A stretch of 64,000 bases of DNA from an uncultured Cryomorphaceae bacterium (GCA_937120475.1 CAKZJV010000007.1:1628068-1692067), one strand, 5' to 3'; numbered from the stretch's first letter, positions 42,226-51,733 are shown. Program-made: numbers and translations. Notes: generated by a model not told the origin, from the letters alone.

Positions 42226-42567
42226 ATGGATGCCGTAGAAAAATACATCGATGGATTTACCGGAAAAACAAAGGATTACCTGCGTCAAATGCGACAACTG
42301 GTTCTTGAAAATGCACCGGAAGCCGAGGAAAGCCTTTCCTACGGAATGCCTGCCTATAAGCTAAACCGCAAACCGCTGGTGTATTTTGGTGGGTATGACA
42401 AACACATCGGGTTTTACGCCACCCCAAGCGGGCACAGTACTTTTACTCAAAAACTGGCTGCCTATAAGCAAGGTAAAGGCTCAGTTCAATTTCCACTGGA
42501 TCAACCTTTGCCCCTGCAACTGGTTGGTGAAATAGTGCGTTTCAGGGTTCAGGAAAATTTAAAGTAA
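42226..42567 (+). CDS. DUF1801 domain protein (YdhG/iron-chaperone-like fold)
   Basis: The 113-residue protein has the family's pattern: M-D-A-V-E-K-Y-I, L-R-Q-M-R-Q-L-V-L, E-S-L-S-Y-G-M-P-A-Y-K, then Y-F-G-G-Y-D-K-H-I-G-F-Y and G-S-V-Q-F-P-L-D-Q-P-L-P. This domain resembles frataxin-like iron chaperones in fold, but function is not established. It lies 19 bp after the kinase gene. Confidence 0.88.
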   Translation: MDAVEKYIDGFTGKTKDYLRQMRQLVLENAPEAEESLSYGMPAYKLNRKPLVYFGGYDKHIGFYATPSGHSTFTQKLAAYKQGKGSVQFPLDQPLPLQLVGEIVRFRVQENLK

Positions 42568-42620
42568 ACCCATAGGTTGTTTCAATGGTTTCCGTAAGAA
42601 CTACTTTGATTTGCCATACT

Positions 42621-43130
42621 ATGAAAAAACTGCTTTTGCTTCTTATTTCAGCCCTTATTTTTTCCGCCTGTGCGGAAAGAACCGAATCCGTTACCATTGA
42701 ACCCGTAAGCTGGGACAAAAGGAAAAGCTCACCCAACCCAGCAGACTCCATGATAAATGGACAAACCTACCTTTCGGTTTATTCGCAGATATACAGCCAA
42801 ACCCAGCACCGTAAGTACGACTTAACCGCTACGGTAAGCCTGAGAAATACCGACCTTGATGACACTATTTACATCCACAGAACGACCTACTATAATACCC
42901 AGGGCCAGTTAATAAGAACCTTTTTTGATGAACCCATTTTTATCGCTCCCCTGGAAACCGTGGAAATTGTAATTGACGAAACCGACCAGGAAGGCGGAAC
43001 AGGGGGCAATTTCATTTTTGACTGGGCCATTAAACCCGGCACCAACCAACCCTTGTTCGAGGGAGTCATGATCTCCACATCCGGCCAGCAGGGACTTTCT
43101 TTCACCACTCAGGGCAAAAGGATCCATTGA
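42621..43130 (+). CDS. DUF3124 lipoprotein
   Basis: The 169-residue protein has a lipoprotein signal (M-K-K-L-L-L, lipobox F-S-A-C with Cys17). The following domain has G-Q-T-Y-L-S-V-Y-S-Q-I-Y, T-V-S-L-R-N-T-D and E-T-V-E-I-V-I-D-E-T-D, as in DUF3124. An in-frame ATG 12 codons upstream would bury the signal peptide, so the second Met is used. The marC-like gene follows after 1 bp. Function unknown. Confidence 0.87.
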   Translation: MKKLLLLLISALIFSACAERTESVTIEPVSWDKRKSSPNPADSMINGQTYLSVYSQIYSQTQHRKYDLTATVSLRNTDLDDTIYIHRTTYYNTQGQLIRTFFDEPIFIAPLETVEIVIDETDQEGGTGGNFIFDWAIKPGTNQPLFEGVMISTSGQQGLSFTTQGKRIH

Positions 43131-43131
43131 C

Positions 43132-43749
43132 ATGATTACAGCTATTATCACCAAAATACTTTTCCTTATTGCGGTTATAGACCCCCTGGGGTCGGTACCG
43201 GTGTACCTGGAGGCCACCAAACAACTGGACACCCTGCATAAGCGTAAAGTAGCTATACGGGCCTCGCTGGTAGCTTTCGCTATTTTGTTATTCTTTATTG
43301 TAGTGGGGCAGATCATTCTGGAGGGGATGCAGGTAACCCTGGATGCTTTCGAAATATCGGGGGGAGTGATCCTGTTTCTGTTTGCGCTTACCATGATATT
43401 CGGAGAGGGGAAACCCGAAACGGAGAAGCACATGATCAAGGATTATAAGCACGTGACCATCTTCCCGGTAGCCATACCGTCTATTGCTTCCCCCGGAGCG
43501 ATTATGGCGGTGGTATTACTTACGGACAATCATATCTATACTATCCAGGAACAGGCCCTTACCACGCTATTGGTACTGTTGGTAGTCATTATCACCATGT
43601 TTATATTGCTGGGCGCCCACCTGGTGCAAAAGAGAATAGGTGAATATGGTATTACCGTGATCAGTAAAATTATGGGCTTAATACTGGCCTCCTATGCAGT
43701 GCAAAGTATTTTGAGCGGGTTAAAGGATTTTTTCATTGTACTGGAATAA
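43132..43749 (+). CDS. MarC family membrane protein
   Basis: The 205-residue protein has about six membrane helices and the MarC signature F-L-I-A-V-I-D-P-L-G-S-V-P-V-Y-L (about 11-26), G-G-V-I-L-F-L-F-A-L, and I-P-S-I-A-S-P-G-A-I (about 115-124). MarC proteins were once linked to multiple antibiotic resistance, but the function is not established. It starts 1 bp after the DUF3124 gene, so both are probably co-expressed. Confidence 0.92.
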   Translation: MITAIITKILFLIAVIDPLGSVPVYLEATKQLDTLHKRKVAIRASLVAFAILLFFIVVGQIILEGMQVTLDAFEISGGVILFLFALTMIFGEGKPETEKHMIKDYKHVTIFPVAIPSIASPGAIMAVVLLTDNHIYTIQEQALTTLLVLLVVIITMFILLGAHLVQKRIGEYGITVISKIMGLILASYAVQSILSGLKDFFIVLE

Positions 43750-43973
43750 AAGTTTGACTCCCTCCCAGGCCTTTTGATTTCTAACCCTCAACCTGCGCAA
43801 CGATGCTGTGGGTAGGACGGTGGTGATGAGCAAAGTAATCCCGTAAATGTTCTTATTCCAGCAAGAGCTATCTGCGGTTTAAAGAAGTTGGATTTCAAAC
43901 TTATCATGGCAAACATTCTTTTCAGCGGTGTGGAAAATTCGCCTTAAGCCTGCTGTTCCTTAAATTGCAAGTC

Positions 43974-45035
43974 ATGAAGTCTTTAATTCTGCATGTAGGA
44001 CCTCCCAAGTGCGGTTCTTCCAGCGTTCAGCGTTTCTTCAAGAACCATAAAAAGCCCTTTGTGGAAAAAAGCCAGTTTGTGCGCCTGGATGGCTCTACTG
44101 TTCAGCAATTGGAACAGGGAAAGCTTACCACAGAAATCAGGAAAGCATTGAAGTTAAAAGGACATGTTATCCTGAGCCATGAGGCACTTTTCATAAAACC
44201 TGAGGCTCTTCGTACAATCGTAAAACTAGCCACAGAACGGGTTCCTGAAATCCGGCTAATCGGCTACAGCCGCAGGTCTTCCAGCTTTATGCTCTCCGCT
44301 TATCACCAATGGGGTTTTCGAAATCCGAAAGTGGTGCAACCGGTCAACCAGGTTTTACGGGAAAACGATATAGACCCCAGCCAGTTTTTGGGCTTTGAAA
44401 GACAATTAATTGCCTCTATTATCAAGGACTTTGATTTTGGTTCAACCCCGGTAATGGATTGGAATAAATCGTATGGCCACCTGGAAGACCTGTTAAGCTT
44501 TGCCCCGGTAAAAATGAAAGTTGGTTTTCTGCCGGTACCCGGTTCTGCCCCTAATCTCATCCTCGATTTCAGTCGAAAAGCAGGCCTTTCCCTTAAAAAA
44601 CGTTACCACCAGGTAAAGTTGCAGTCCAATCCAGGTTTTAACTCCCACCTCACGGAGTTTGTAAACAATGCCGTTGTTCAGCAACGCGAGGTACCCGGAC
44701 CTCACGATGACAACGATTTCTTTCATCAGGTTTCAGCCTTTCTACCATCACCGCTGGAAGTAAGTCCTTCCTTTACCGAACTGCTAAAGAATTATATAGA
44801 CACCTATTTCTATCCCTCCCACCAGGAATTTTGTCGTAAATACCAACTGAATACTGACTATTTTAAGGTTTCCGGAAACCCTTCCAAAGAATTGGTTTTA
44901 GAGGCCATCCAAAAAGAAATGCAAACCAGACTAAAGGAACACCGGATGACTCACGTGTACCGTGAAGTAATGGCCATCACCATGGAAGCTTTTTATAAGT
45001 ATGCCCGGCAAAGGCCATTTCCTAAGTCAGTATAG
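43974..45035 (+). CDS. Sulfotransferase-like protein
   Basis: The 353-residue protein starts with I-L-H-V-G-P-P-K-C-G-S-S-S-V-Q (about 5-19), which fits the PAPS 5'-phosphosulfate-binding loop of sulfotransferases. Further on, I-R-L-I-G-Y-S-R-R-S-S-S-F (about 98-110) fits the 3'-phosphate site. The rest is divergent, with W-N-K-S-Y near residue 164. It may transfer sulfate to a surface glycan. It is monocistronic with 224 bp of empty sequence upstream, and its neighbours give no pathway. An upstream in-frame TTG (43965) is less likely than the ATG. Confidence 0.7.
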   Translation: MKSLILHVGPPKCGSSSVQRFFKNHKKPFVEKSQFVRLDGSTVQQLEQGKLTTEIRKALKLKGHVILSHEALFIKPEALRTIVKLATERVPEIRLIGYSRRSSSFMLSAYHQWGFRNPKVVQPVNQVLRENDIDPSQFLGFERQLIASIIKDFDFGSTPVMDWNKSYGHLEDLLSFAPVKMKVGFLPVPGSAPNLILDFSRKAGLSLKKRYHQVKLQSNPGFNSHLTEFVNNAVVQQREVPGPHDDNDFFHQVSAFLPSPLEVSPSFTELLKNYIDTYFYPSHQEFCRKYQLNTDYFKVSGNPSKELVLEAIQKEMQTRLKEHRMTHVYREVMAITMEAFYKYARQRPFPKSV

Positions 45036-45189
45036 TGCTAAGAAAAAGGGACGTCCCCGACACCTCTTGAGTGCCTATTCAAAGTTCATTTCCCGGATTT
45101 GAATATGGAGCAAGATGCAAGTAAATTGCGCTGTTCCAGTCCCAAATTCTGCAAGTTGAAAAAACACCTTCATTTAAGGTGAACTCCTA

Positions 45190-45197
45190 TTTTTGCC
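45190..45197 (+). promoter_or_regulatory. Possible -7 box before the 45217 gene
   Basis: TATTTTTG matches TAnnTTTG, 19 bp before the start codon; no TTG lies at -33. A small hairpin (CACCTT/AAGGTG, 45167-45183) lies just upstream. Confidence 0.4.
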
Positions 45198-45216
45198 TGA
45201 ATCTTGACCTCAAAAA

Positions 45217-46440
45217 ATGAAAAAGCTAGCTTTCTGTACACTATTGCTATTCACCAGCACCGTATATGCCCAGGTGCTTTTTGAGGCCGGTTACTTTATT
45301 ACGGATTCGAATGAGAAGGTAGAATGCCTGATTAAAAATATGGATTGGAAAAACAATCCAACCGAATTCAGCTACAAACTAACGGAAACAGGGGAAGTAA
45401 AGGAAGCCAGCCTGCAAACGGTAAAGGAGTTCGGTTTGGGAACTACTACCAAATATGTGCGGTTTAAGGTAGCTATCGATAAATCCACAGAAAATACCAA
45501 CCAGCTGGATTACAATCGACAACCCGTTTTTGAAGAGGAGCTGTTATTTCTAGAATCCATTTTGGAGGGTAAGGCGTCCCTTTACTATTATGAGAATGGG
45601 GGTACCGCCCGATTTTTTTACGAAACCGAGAATACCGAAATAACTCAACTGGTTTATAAGAAATATTTGAAGGAGCGTAATCTAGTGGGTCACAACAATT
45701 ACTACAAACAGCAACTGTATAATTCCCTGAAATGTGAATCGATCAGTGCAAAAATGGCAGAAGGCCTGAGTTACAGTGTAAAATCTTTAAAACGTTTTTT
45801 CATGAATTATCACCAGTGTGAAAATGCCGAATTTGAAGATTATGCGGTGGAGGAGAGGAGAGATTTGTTCAATTTAACCATTAGGCCCGGCATAAATTAC
45901 AGTAGCCTGGTAGTGGAGAGTGCCACTTTTGCATCGTATTTAGGTGAATTTGATTCACAAATGAACTTTCGGTTGGGCCTGGAGCTGGAGCTTATTCTTC
46001 CATTCAACAAAAATAAATGGGGCCTGGTAATTGAGCCTACCTACCAAAGCTATAGTGCCCAAAAGGTAATCCCCGCACCCTCCCTTGCCGAGAGAGCCTT
46101 GGATACCGAGGTAGATTATCAATCTATTGAATTACCCATTGGAATACGGTATTATCTTTTCCTTAACGAGAACTCCAGGTTTTTTGCCAACGTTTTATAT
46201 ACATTCGATTTCGTAGGCAATTCAGATATCACCCAAAAACGATTGGGTACCGAAAATGTGTATCAGGAAATCAAACTTAAAAGTCGTCCATATCTTATGT
46301 TCGGGGTAGGTTATAAGTACCTGGACAGGTACAGCATTGAGTTGCGTCTTTTACCCCATCGGGATGTACTCTACCCTTATCTTTCATGGAGCTCTGACTA
46401 CCAAACCACCTCCCTCATTTTGGGCTATACCTTGTTTTAA
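45217..46440 (+). CDS. Outer membrane beta-barrel protein of unknown function
   Basis: The 407-residue protein has a signal peptide (M-K-K-L-A-F, cleavage after V-Y-A-Q). The N-terminal ~210 residues are soluble, with D-S-N-E-K-V-E-C-L-I-K-N and F-Y-E-T-E-N-T-E strands. A Bacteroidota-typical C-terminal barrel of about 190 residues follows (L-T-I-R-P-G-I-N-Y, E-L-P-I-G-I-R-Y-Y, F-G-V-G-Y-K-Y, ending Y-T-L-F). The layout resembles a periplasmic domain joined to a small PorT/OmpW-like barrel. No function can be assigned. Confidence 0.75.
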   Translation: MKKLAFCTLLLFTSTVYAQVLFEAGYFITDSNEKVECLIKNMDWKNNPTEFSYKLTETGEVKEASLQTVKEFGLGTTTKYVRFKVAIDKSTENTNQLDYNRQPVFEEELLFLESILEGKASLYYYENGGTARFFYETENTEITQLVYKKYLKERNLVGHNNYYKQQLYNSLKCESISAKMAEGLSYSVKSLKRFFMNYHQCENAEFEDYAVEERRDLFNLTIRPGINYSSLVVESATFASYLGEFDSQMNFRLGLELELILPFNKNKWGLVIEPTYQSYSAQKVIPAPSLAERALDTEVDYQSIELPIGIRYYLFLNENSRFFANVLYTFDFVGNSDITQKRLGTENVYQEIKLKSRPYLMFGVGYKYLDRYSIELRLLPHRDVLYPYLSWSSDYQTTSLILGYTLF

Positions 46441-46639
46441 CTACCTCATGGGCAGGTAATCAGCATCCCTCAACCCCGAGCTTTTGGCTATCACCTTATT
46501 GGAGCTTACTAAAAGCCCTTTTGTAGATTTGGGAAGGAAAGGTGCGAAGGCCATCATATTCAGTACTTCCAAAATATTACCAAAGGAACTTTGGAACCAC
46601 CTGGCCAGCTACCCGTAGATCCCGAAGGGGGTAACCGTT

Positions 46640-47212
46640 ATGAATGATCTGATCAAATTTTTAAACCAGCGTATTCCTTTAAGTGAGGAGGAGTTTAACT
46701 ATCTTAAAACCGAGGTTGAAATTCTTAACGTCCGCAAAAATCAAATTCTGTTATCCGAAGGCTTAGTTTCCAGCGAATTTTATTTCGTAATACAGGGCTG
46801 CTTAAGGCTGTATTACACTTCTGATTCCGAAGAAAAAACAGCTTACTTCTACACCGAAAATATGTTTGCCAGTTCCTACGAGAGTTTTAACAAGCGCATT
46901 CCTGCCAAACACGCTATTGCAGCGGTGGAAGATTCGATTTTAACCGTGTTTAAGTATGAACAAGTGGAACGTTTTTTAAGTTTTTCACCCCGCTTTGAAA
47001 TACTGGCCAGAATTGTAATGGAAGAAGAGCTAGCTGCCTGCCAATCTATTATATCCTCCTTTGTCACTCAAAATGCCGAGATGCGCTATCTGAGCCTGCT
47101 CCGGGATGAACGTAAACTTACCGAACGTATTCCCCAGTACCAGATTGCCACTTACCTGGGGGTATCACCGGAAACCTTAAGCAGGATACGTAAACGAATT
47201 GTGCGTAAATAG
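46640..47212 (+). CDS. Crp/Fnr family transcriptional regulator
   Basis: The 190-residue protein has a cyclic-nucleotide-binding-like domain (about 15-115: L-S-E-G-L-V-S-S-E-F-Y-F-V-I-Q-G-C-L-R-L-Y-Y) and a C-terminal winged helix with the recognition helix in Y-L-G-V-S-P-E-T-L-S-R-I-R-K. The usual cAMP-binding RxS is not evident and no Fe-S Cys cluster is present, as in most Bacteroidota members, whose ligand is generally unknown. Regulated genes cannot be told from context. Confidence 0.92.
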   Translation: MNDLIKFLNQRIPLSEEEFNYLKTEVEILNVRKNQILLSEGLVSSEFYFVIQGCLRLYYTSDSEEKTAYFYTENMFASSYESFNKRIPAKHAIAAVEDSILTVFKYEQVERFLSFSPRFEILARIVMEEELAACQSIISSFVTQNAEMRYLSLLRDERKLTERIPQYQIATYLGVSPETLSRIRKRIVRK

Positions 47213-47603
47213 AGAGTGCCTTATGCTTCCTGAACCCTCTTTAAGGGTTTTTGGAGTCGCCTTGCTTCTTTTCCTCCTTTTCGATTCTAAAGTGTTGCTC
47301 CTCTAAGCTTGTACCGTTACTGCGTGAGCTGGCCCTGGTCTTTGCGGGCCTCTCAATAATAACTCAAAGCTTACGCTCCAAGGTATAGTTGCAGTCAAAA
47401 GATTGTGACCGCCAGCAACATTCACCGGGAAGAAACAGTTTTCAGCATAAAACACCCGGTAGGCCATGATCGTTTTTCGGCCAGGTATTCACCCGGGAAT
47501 CTTTAATGGATAAGAAGGGTCCTTCTTAAACTGATCATTTCTTGACGATCATCAATGGAAGTAAGTTCGCCTGCACCCTACTTTTGAGATAAAGCCTTCT
47601 AAA
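47213..47603. other. Gene-poor stretch with a weak terminator
   Basis: AACCCT/AGGGTT (about 47233-47250) followed by a T run may end the Crp/Fnr gene. Nothing else is convincing: a 54-codon minus-strand frame (47303-47467) has no recognisable domain or signal, and the sequence reads like decayed or regulatory DNA. Confidence 0.4.
47579..47586 (+). promoter_or_regulatory. Possible -7 box before the DUF2834 gene
   Basis: TACTTTTG matches TAnnTTTG, 17 bp before the ATG; no TTG is at -33. Confidence 0.4.
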
Positions 47604-47933
47604 ATGAAAAATATCTATTTGATCCTCGCCTGGCTGGGCTTCATCGCCCCGAATATCCTGGTGGCCATAGAATCCGTTGAAACCGGCAATGTATTGCTCT
47701 ATACCCATTTGTTAAAAACCCTGGAGGATATGTTTGCCAATCGTATTGCCAGCATTTTTATGATTGATTTGCTATGGGCCGTGATGGTGTTCTTTTTCTG
47801 GACCTATAACGATAGTAAAAATAAGCAGGTTAAAAAGGTGGGCTTGGTTTGGCTGCTTACCATGGCCTTTGGGCTGGCTGGCGGATTTCCGTTGTATCTG
47901 TATTTTCGGGAAAAAGCAAGGGTCAGTGCTTAG
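47604..47933 (+). CDS. DUF2834 domain membrane protein
   Basis: A 109-residue protein with three membrane helices (about 4-22, 50-68, 80-100). Sequence features such as F-I-A-P-N, A-N-R-I-A-S-I-F-M-I-D-L-L and G-L-A-G-G-F-P-L-Y-L-Y-F-R are typical of DUF2834. The function is unknown. It is followed after 41 bp by another small membrane protein. Confidence 0.85.
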   Translation: MKNIYLILAWLGFIAPNILVAIESVETGNVLLYTHLLKTLEDMFANRIASIFMIDLLWAVMVFFFWTYNDSKNKQVKKVGLVWLLTMAFGLAGGFPLYLYFREKARVSA

Positions 47934-47974
47934 GGAGGAATTAAGTAAACCAAACCTTTAAATTAGCAAAAGCG

Positions 47975-48481
47975 ATGAAGATCTTCGACTTTGCCACCCG
48001 TTTAATGTCTATGTCTGATAAGGTTTGGCGCAGGCACGCCAACCCCTGGAGTGTCTGGACCCGCATACCACTGATCTTTGTTATGGCACCAGCCGCCTAC
48101 AGCTGGAAATACCTTGGATGGTGGGCCGTATTACCTCTATCACTCTGTTTTATCTGGGCCTACCTTAATCCCCGTATTTTCGCTCCGGTTAAGGCAATTG
48201 ATACCTGGGCCAGCAAAGCGGTTTTCGGGGAAAAAATATTTACGGAGCGAAAGAAAAAAGGCCACCGGATTCCCCTTCATCATATACAGGTCGCCAATAT
48301 CCTCACCATTTCCGCTTCCCTTTTTGCGCTGCTGATGATTTTGGGAATCGTTCTCCTGGACGCCTGGATGACCTTTGCCGGAACACTGGGAAGTTGGTTG
48401 AGCAAAATGTGGTTTATTGACCGTATGGTCTGGCTTTATGAGGATAAAAAAGAACTATTGGATCTCAAGGAAGAGGACTGA
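47975..48481 (+). CDS. Small membrane protein, DUF6653-like
   Basis: A 168-residue protein with a short soluble N-terminus containing R-R-H-A-N-P-W-S-V-W-T-R (about 19-30), two hydrophobic segments (about 32-62), a basic loop, and two further helices (about 108-140). The N-P-W-S-x-W-T-R pattern is what I associate with the DUF6653 family; that match is from memory and moderate. No function is known. Confidence 0.65.
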   Translation: MKIFDFATRLMSMSDKVWRRHANPWSVWTRIPLIFVMAPAAYSWKYLGWWAVLPLSLCFIWAYLNPRIFAPVKAIDTWASKAVFGEKIFTERKKKGHRIPLHHIQVANILTISASLFALLMILGIVLLDAWMTFAGTLGSWLSKMWFIDRMVWLYEDKKELLDLKEED

Positions 48482-48571
48482 ACCCATACCTGACCCGCGC
48501 TTAAAGCCATAGGGGCCAGCAGTAACAATTAATTCTTCTTGCCCTTAGGTTTAGCCCTTCTGTACCATCCT

Positions 48572-49624
48572 TTATTCCTTTCTTACAAACTCCCCGGTAT
48601 AAAACTGTTCAGCCTTGATTTCTGCTTTGGCCTTCATCAATCCATGTTCATTTACCCATTGCCAAAAGGTTTGCCAACGACTGGCTTCCATTCCTCCCCA
48701 GCTACCATCTTCCCTAAAATAAGCAGGTGCAATGCGTTGCTGCGCAGCCGTTATAAAAGCCTCATTTTCAAAATTCGGGTGATCGATATGGGCCATCAGT
48801 TCGGGTACCACGCCCACCGGATCTTGAGCCACTGCCGCATAGCCCCTGCGGCTTGCTCTGAGGAATTTCTTCAGCATACGCTCTTGCTTTTCGCTCATCT
48901 CCACCGGGGCCATCAATACCGAAGAGTAACCATATGGCACCCCGTGTTCATTGGGAATAAACTCGTTAAGCTCCACCCCGCCCTGTTGCGCCAGCACAGA
49001 CTCCCAGTGCACAAAAACCCAGGCGGCCTCCCCCTGGCCTTGCATAAAAGCATCCCAAACGTCAAGGCGGGCCGGGTGCTTAATAGCATACTTACCCTCA
49101 CCACCATTGTGGCGGATCATACCGGAAAGCACTTCTTCCTCCATAGGCGTATGATAACCCAGATACGTTTTACCGTCCAGGTCAGCAGGAGAATTGATGC
49201 CGCTACCCTTACGCGTTACAAAAGCGCTCATATCTTTTTGCAGCAAGCTGGCTACTGCTTTTCCTTTACTTTGGCCACTAGCCGAATCCAAAGCATAAAA
49301 GAACAGGTGCTCCGATGGACCAATACTGAGATCGGCCTCACCGTCCAGCATCCGCTTCAAAGGCTTTTTGGTGTAATTATCCACCTCCGGGGTGAACCAA
49401 TCCACATAAAGATTTTCCTCTTGATACCAACCACGCGCCTGCGCCAGAAAAATACCGGAGTGCAGCACGTTGGGTGTCCAGTCCAGTGCCAGGCGCAAGG
49501 TATCTACACCTGCTTCCTGAACAACTGTATCCTGCTGCGCTTCTTCAGTAGCAGGAGTTGGGTTTTTACAGGCCATAGCTCCCAGGCCTACTAAAGCCAG
49601 GGCTCCTATTTTTTTTAATAACAT
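48572..49624 (-). CDS. ThiY/NMT1-like substrate-binding lipoprotein (thiamine precursor uptake)
   Basis: The 350-residue lipoprotein (lipobox G-A-M-A-C, Cys19) has the THI5/NMT1-like binding fold: L-A-L-D-W-T-P-N-V-L-H-S-G-I-F-L-A near residues 46-62, G-W-Y-Q-E-E-N-L, D-L-S-I-G-P-S-E and L-D-G-K-T-Y-L-G-Y. ThiY-type proteins bind formylaminopyrimidine or related thiamine precursors for an ABC importer. It lacks the CCCFC iron motif of the fungal HMP synthases, so it is a binding protein rather than an enzyme. It is second after a TonB receptor in the TPP-riboswitch transcript (12-bp gap). No cognate permease or ATPase genes are adjacent. Confidence 0.85.
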   Translation of the reverse strand: MLLKKIGALALVGLGAMACKNPTPATEEAQQDTVVQEAGVDTLRLALDWTPNVLHSGIFLAQARGWYQEENLYVDWFTPEVDNYTKKPLKRMLDGEADLSIGPSEHLFFYALDSASGQSKGKAVASLLQKDMSAFVTRKGSGINSPADLDGKTYLGYHTPMEEEVLSGMIRHNGGEGKYAIKHPARLDVWDAFMQGQGEAAWVFVHWESVLAQQGGVELNEFIPNEHGVPYGYSSVLMAPVEMSEKQERMLKKFLRASRRGYAAVAQDPVGVVPELMAHIDHPNFENEAFITAAQQRIAPAYFREDGSWGGMEASRWQTFWQWVNEHGLMKAKAEIKAEQFYTGEFVRKE

Positions 49625-49645
49625 CCTATTCAAAAAATTTAGTGT

Positions 49646-51733
49646 TTAAAACTTAAGGCTCAAAGTAGCGTACACATGGCGAGGCGGTTGAACAAAATAG
49701 GCCGGTTCCGTAGTTCCGTTAAAAGGAGCACCGTAGGTATAGTACAACTCATCGGTAATATTATTGAGCTGTATGCTCAGGCTGTGCTCACGCCAAAAGT
49801 TCCAGCGGGCGGCTGCATCAAATACCAAAGACTCAGGTACCGTTAAATCCGGGTTATTGGTGAGTTCCATAAATGACTCACTCAAATAACGAGCAGAAAC
49901 CGAAAACTCCAGACCCTGCACCGGCTCGTAGGCCAGTGTACCCAGCAAGTTCAATTCAGGACTCAGGATAGGTGTTACATCTTCATATACCTCTTCCGAA
50001 TCCTCCGGCCGGTAGCTACTGATCTTAGCGTTGAGGTAGGTAGCCTGGGCCCGCAACTGAAAAGCCGGTAAAAATTGCCAGGCCCCGCTTAGCTCCAACC
50101 CTGCTCGGTAACTGCTCTCCTGGTTACGGTACACCTGCACAAAGCCTTCGGGAATGAATTCTCCGATGGGCGCAATCTCGTTTTCAAACAGCATGTAAAA
50201 ACCGTTTACCTGCAGGTTTACCTTTTCGGTGCGCCAGCGGGCACCGGCCTCAATATCATTTACGTATTCAGGATCTACACTGTTCTCATCCTGCACAATC
50301 GGCAGGTTAGATGCATTGATCTGTGTAGAACCCAGTATATCGAAGCGGGTAGGTTCGCGACCGCTCTTGCCGTACGAAGCGTACAACTGCCAGTTATCGT
50401 TCATGCTATACGTAACGCCCACCTTGGGGTTAATAAAGAGGTAATTGCGATTAGGAATGGCAGGGTCTTGACCCAGAAAATCAGGGTCTGGCGTAAAACT
50501 GATCTGTATGGCACGTAACTGCACGTCCCCAAAAAACTCAAAATCGCCCCACTCCTGCTGAATCTTTCCAAATACAGAAACCTCATCCTTTTGAGAGCGG
50601 TCATCGTAATAAGGTGATTCACGGTTAGGAATTATATATTCTACGTTGTTGCGCTGAAAGATATAGGCATGCACCCCGCCACTGAGGCTGGTGGTAGCAT
50701 TCTCAAAATCATGGTTCACAAAGCTCATTAAGCCATAATGATCATTGTGTAGCGGGTAATTGATTTGCTCAAAGTTGCCACTATCATTGGTATAGCCGGA
50801 TGGGAAGTCACCTCCTGCCCCACCGTAATAGGCCGTAGTAACCAATGAGGTACGTAGAGCCAGTCGCCAGGTATGTTGCAACTGGAATAACCACTGGCCA
50901 AAATCATCCACATCATTGGCCGAAATATAATTGGTGCGCGGGTCGCTCTCAATATCCGAAAGCGCTACGGGGAGGTAAGCCAGTCCGTTTTGCGAACGAC
51001 CGGCAAAACCGGTGAATTTCACTGCGTGCCGATCACCAAAGTAGCCCCCTGAAAAGAAAAGTGAGTTGGAATTGGTACCGGTATTGTATCGGTAGCCATC
51101 CGATTGTATATGACTAATACGACTGTAAAAAGAGGTGCGGTTTTTCATCAGGCCGGTATGTACCTCAGCACTGGCACGAGCGGTACCAAACGACCCCCCG
51201 GTTAACTGTAGTTCCGTGCCAGGTTGGTTACCGGTAAGCGAAAGTGACTCAAAATTAATGGAACCGGCATAGCTGGCCACTCCATTGGTACTGGTGCCCA
51301 CTCCTCTTTGTATCTGCACGGATTCAATGCTATTTCCAAAATCGGTGAAGTTGGAGAAGAATACGCCCTGGTCCAGCATATCGTTAAGGGGCACTCCGTT
51401 GAGCGTAATGTTGATACGGCTTTGATCGATACCCCGTAAACGCATTTGCCCGTAATTACTCAAACCGGTACCGGATTCGGAGTAGCTTACAATGGAGGGT
51501 GAGATCTCTTCCAACAGGAAAGCTCCATCCTGCCCCGTGTACACTTTTTCGATGTCTTTTTTAGCGACCGTAACCTGCGATACGGGTGCATTTTCACCGG
51601 CCCGAACAGCCTGTATGGTTACTTCTTCCAGTTCACTCACCTTTAAGGTGTCTCCGCTTTGAGCGTGTAAGCTTGAACTGAGCAGTTGAAGGCCTGCCAG
51701 GCCAGATAGGATAAACAGTGGATACCTTTTCAT
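49646..51733 (-). CDS. TonB-dependent receptor under TPP riboswitch control (thiamine or precursor uptake)
   Basis: The 695-residue protein has a signal peptide (M-K-R-Y-P-L-F-I, cleavage near L-H-A-Q), a plug (about 30-160: R-L-R-G-I-D-Q-S-R-I-N-I-T-L-N-G-V-P-L) and a barrel ending in L-S-L-K-F. It lacks the N-terminal carboxypeptidase-like domain seen in the other two large receptors. A TPP riboswitch lies in the leader, and a ThiY-like binding lipoprotein gene follows, so the transported compound is probably thiamine or its pyrimidine precursor. An open frame continues upstream through the riboswitch but is not coding; the ATG before the signal peptide is used. Confidence 0.92.
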   Translation of the reverse strand: MKRYPLFILSGLAGLQLLSSSLHAQSGDTLKVSELEEVTIQAVRAGENAPVSQVTVAKKDIEKVYTGQDGAFLLEEISPSIVSYSESGTGLSNYGQMRLRGIDQSRINITLNGVPLNDMLDQGVFFSNFTDFGNSIESVQIQRGVGTSTNGVASYAGSINFESLSLTGNQPGTELQLTGGSFGTARASAEVHTGLMKNRTSFYSRISHIQSDGYRYNTGTNSNSLFFSGGYFGDRHAVKFTGFAGRSQNGLAYLPVALSDIESDPRTNYISANDVDDFGQWLFQLQHTWRLALRTSLVTTAYYGGAGGDFPSGYTNDSGNFEQINYPLHNDHYGLMSFVNHDFENATTSLSGGVHAYIFQRNNVEYIIPNRESPYYDDRSQKDEVSVFGKIQQEWGDFEFFGDVQLRAIQISFTPDPDFLGQDPAIPNRNYLFINPKVGVTYSMNDNWQLYASYGKSGREPTRFDILGSTQINASNLPIVQDENSVDPEYVNDIEAGARWRTEKVNLQVNGFYMLFENEIAPIGEFIPEGFVQVYRNQESSYRAGLELSGAWQFLPAFQLRAQATYLNAKISSYRPEDSEEVYEDVTPILSPELNLLGTLAYEPVQGLEFSVSARYLSESFMELTNNPDLTVPESLVFDAAARWNFWREHSLSIQLNNITDELYYTYGAPFNGTTEPAYFVQPPRHVYATLSLKF

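Noticed and set aside
43750-43973. Possible small gene or decayed fragment before the sulfotransferase-like gene
   Set aside because: No frame of useful length or similarity, and no structured RNA recognised.
47303-47467. 54-codon minus-strand frame in the Crp/DUF2834 gap
   Set aside because: No domain, signal peptide, membrane segment or start context; nothing separates it from chance.
48539-49594. Long (351-codon) plus-strand open frame
   Set aside because: It lies antisense to the ThiY-like lipoprotein gene, shows no domain, and has the residue bias of a shadow frame; the minus-strand protein is a clear family member.
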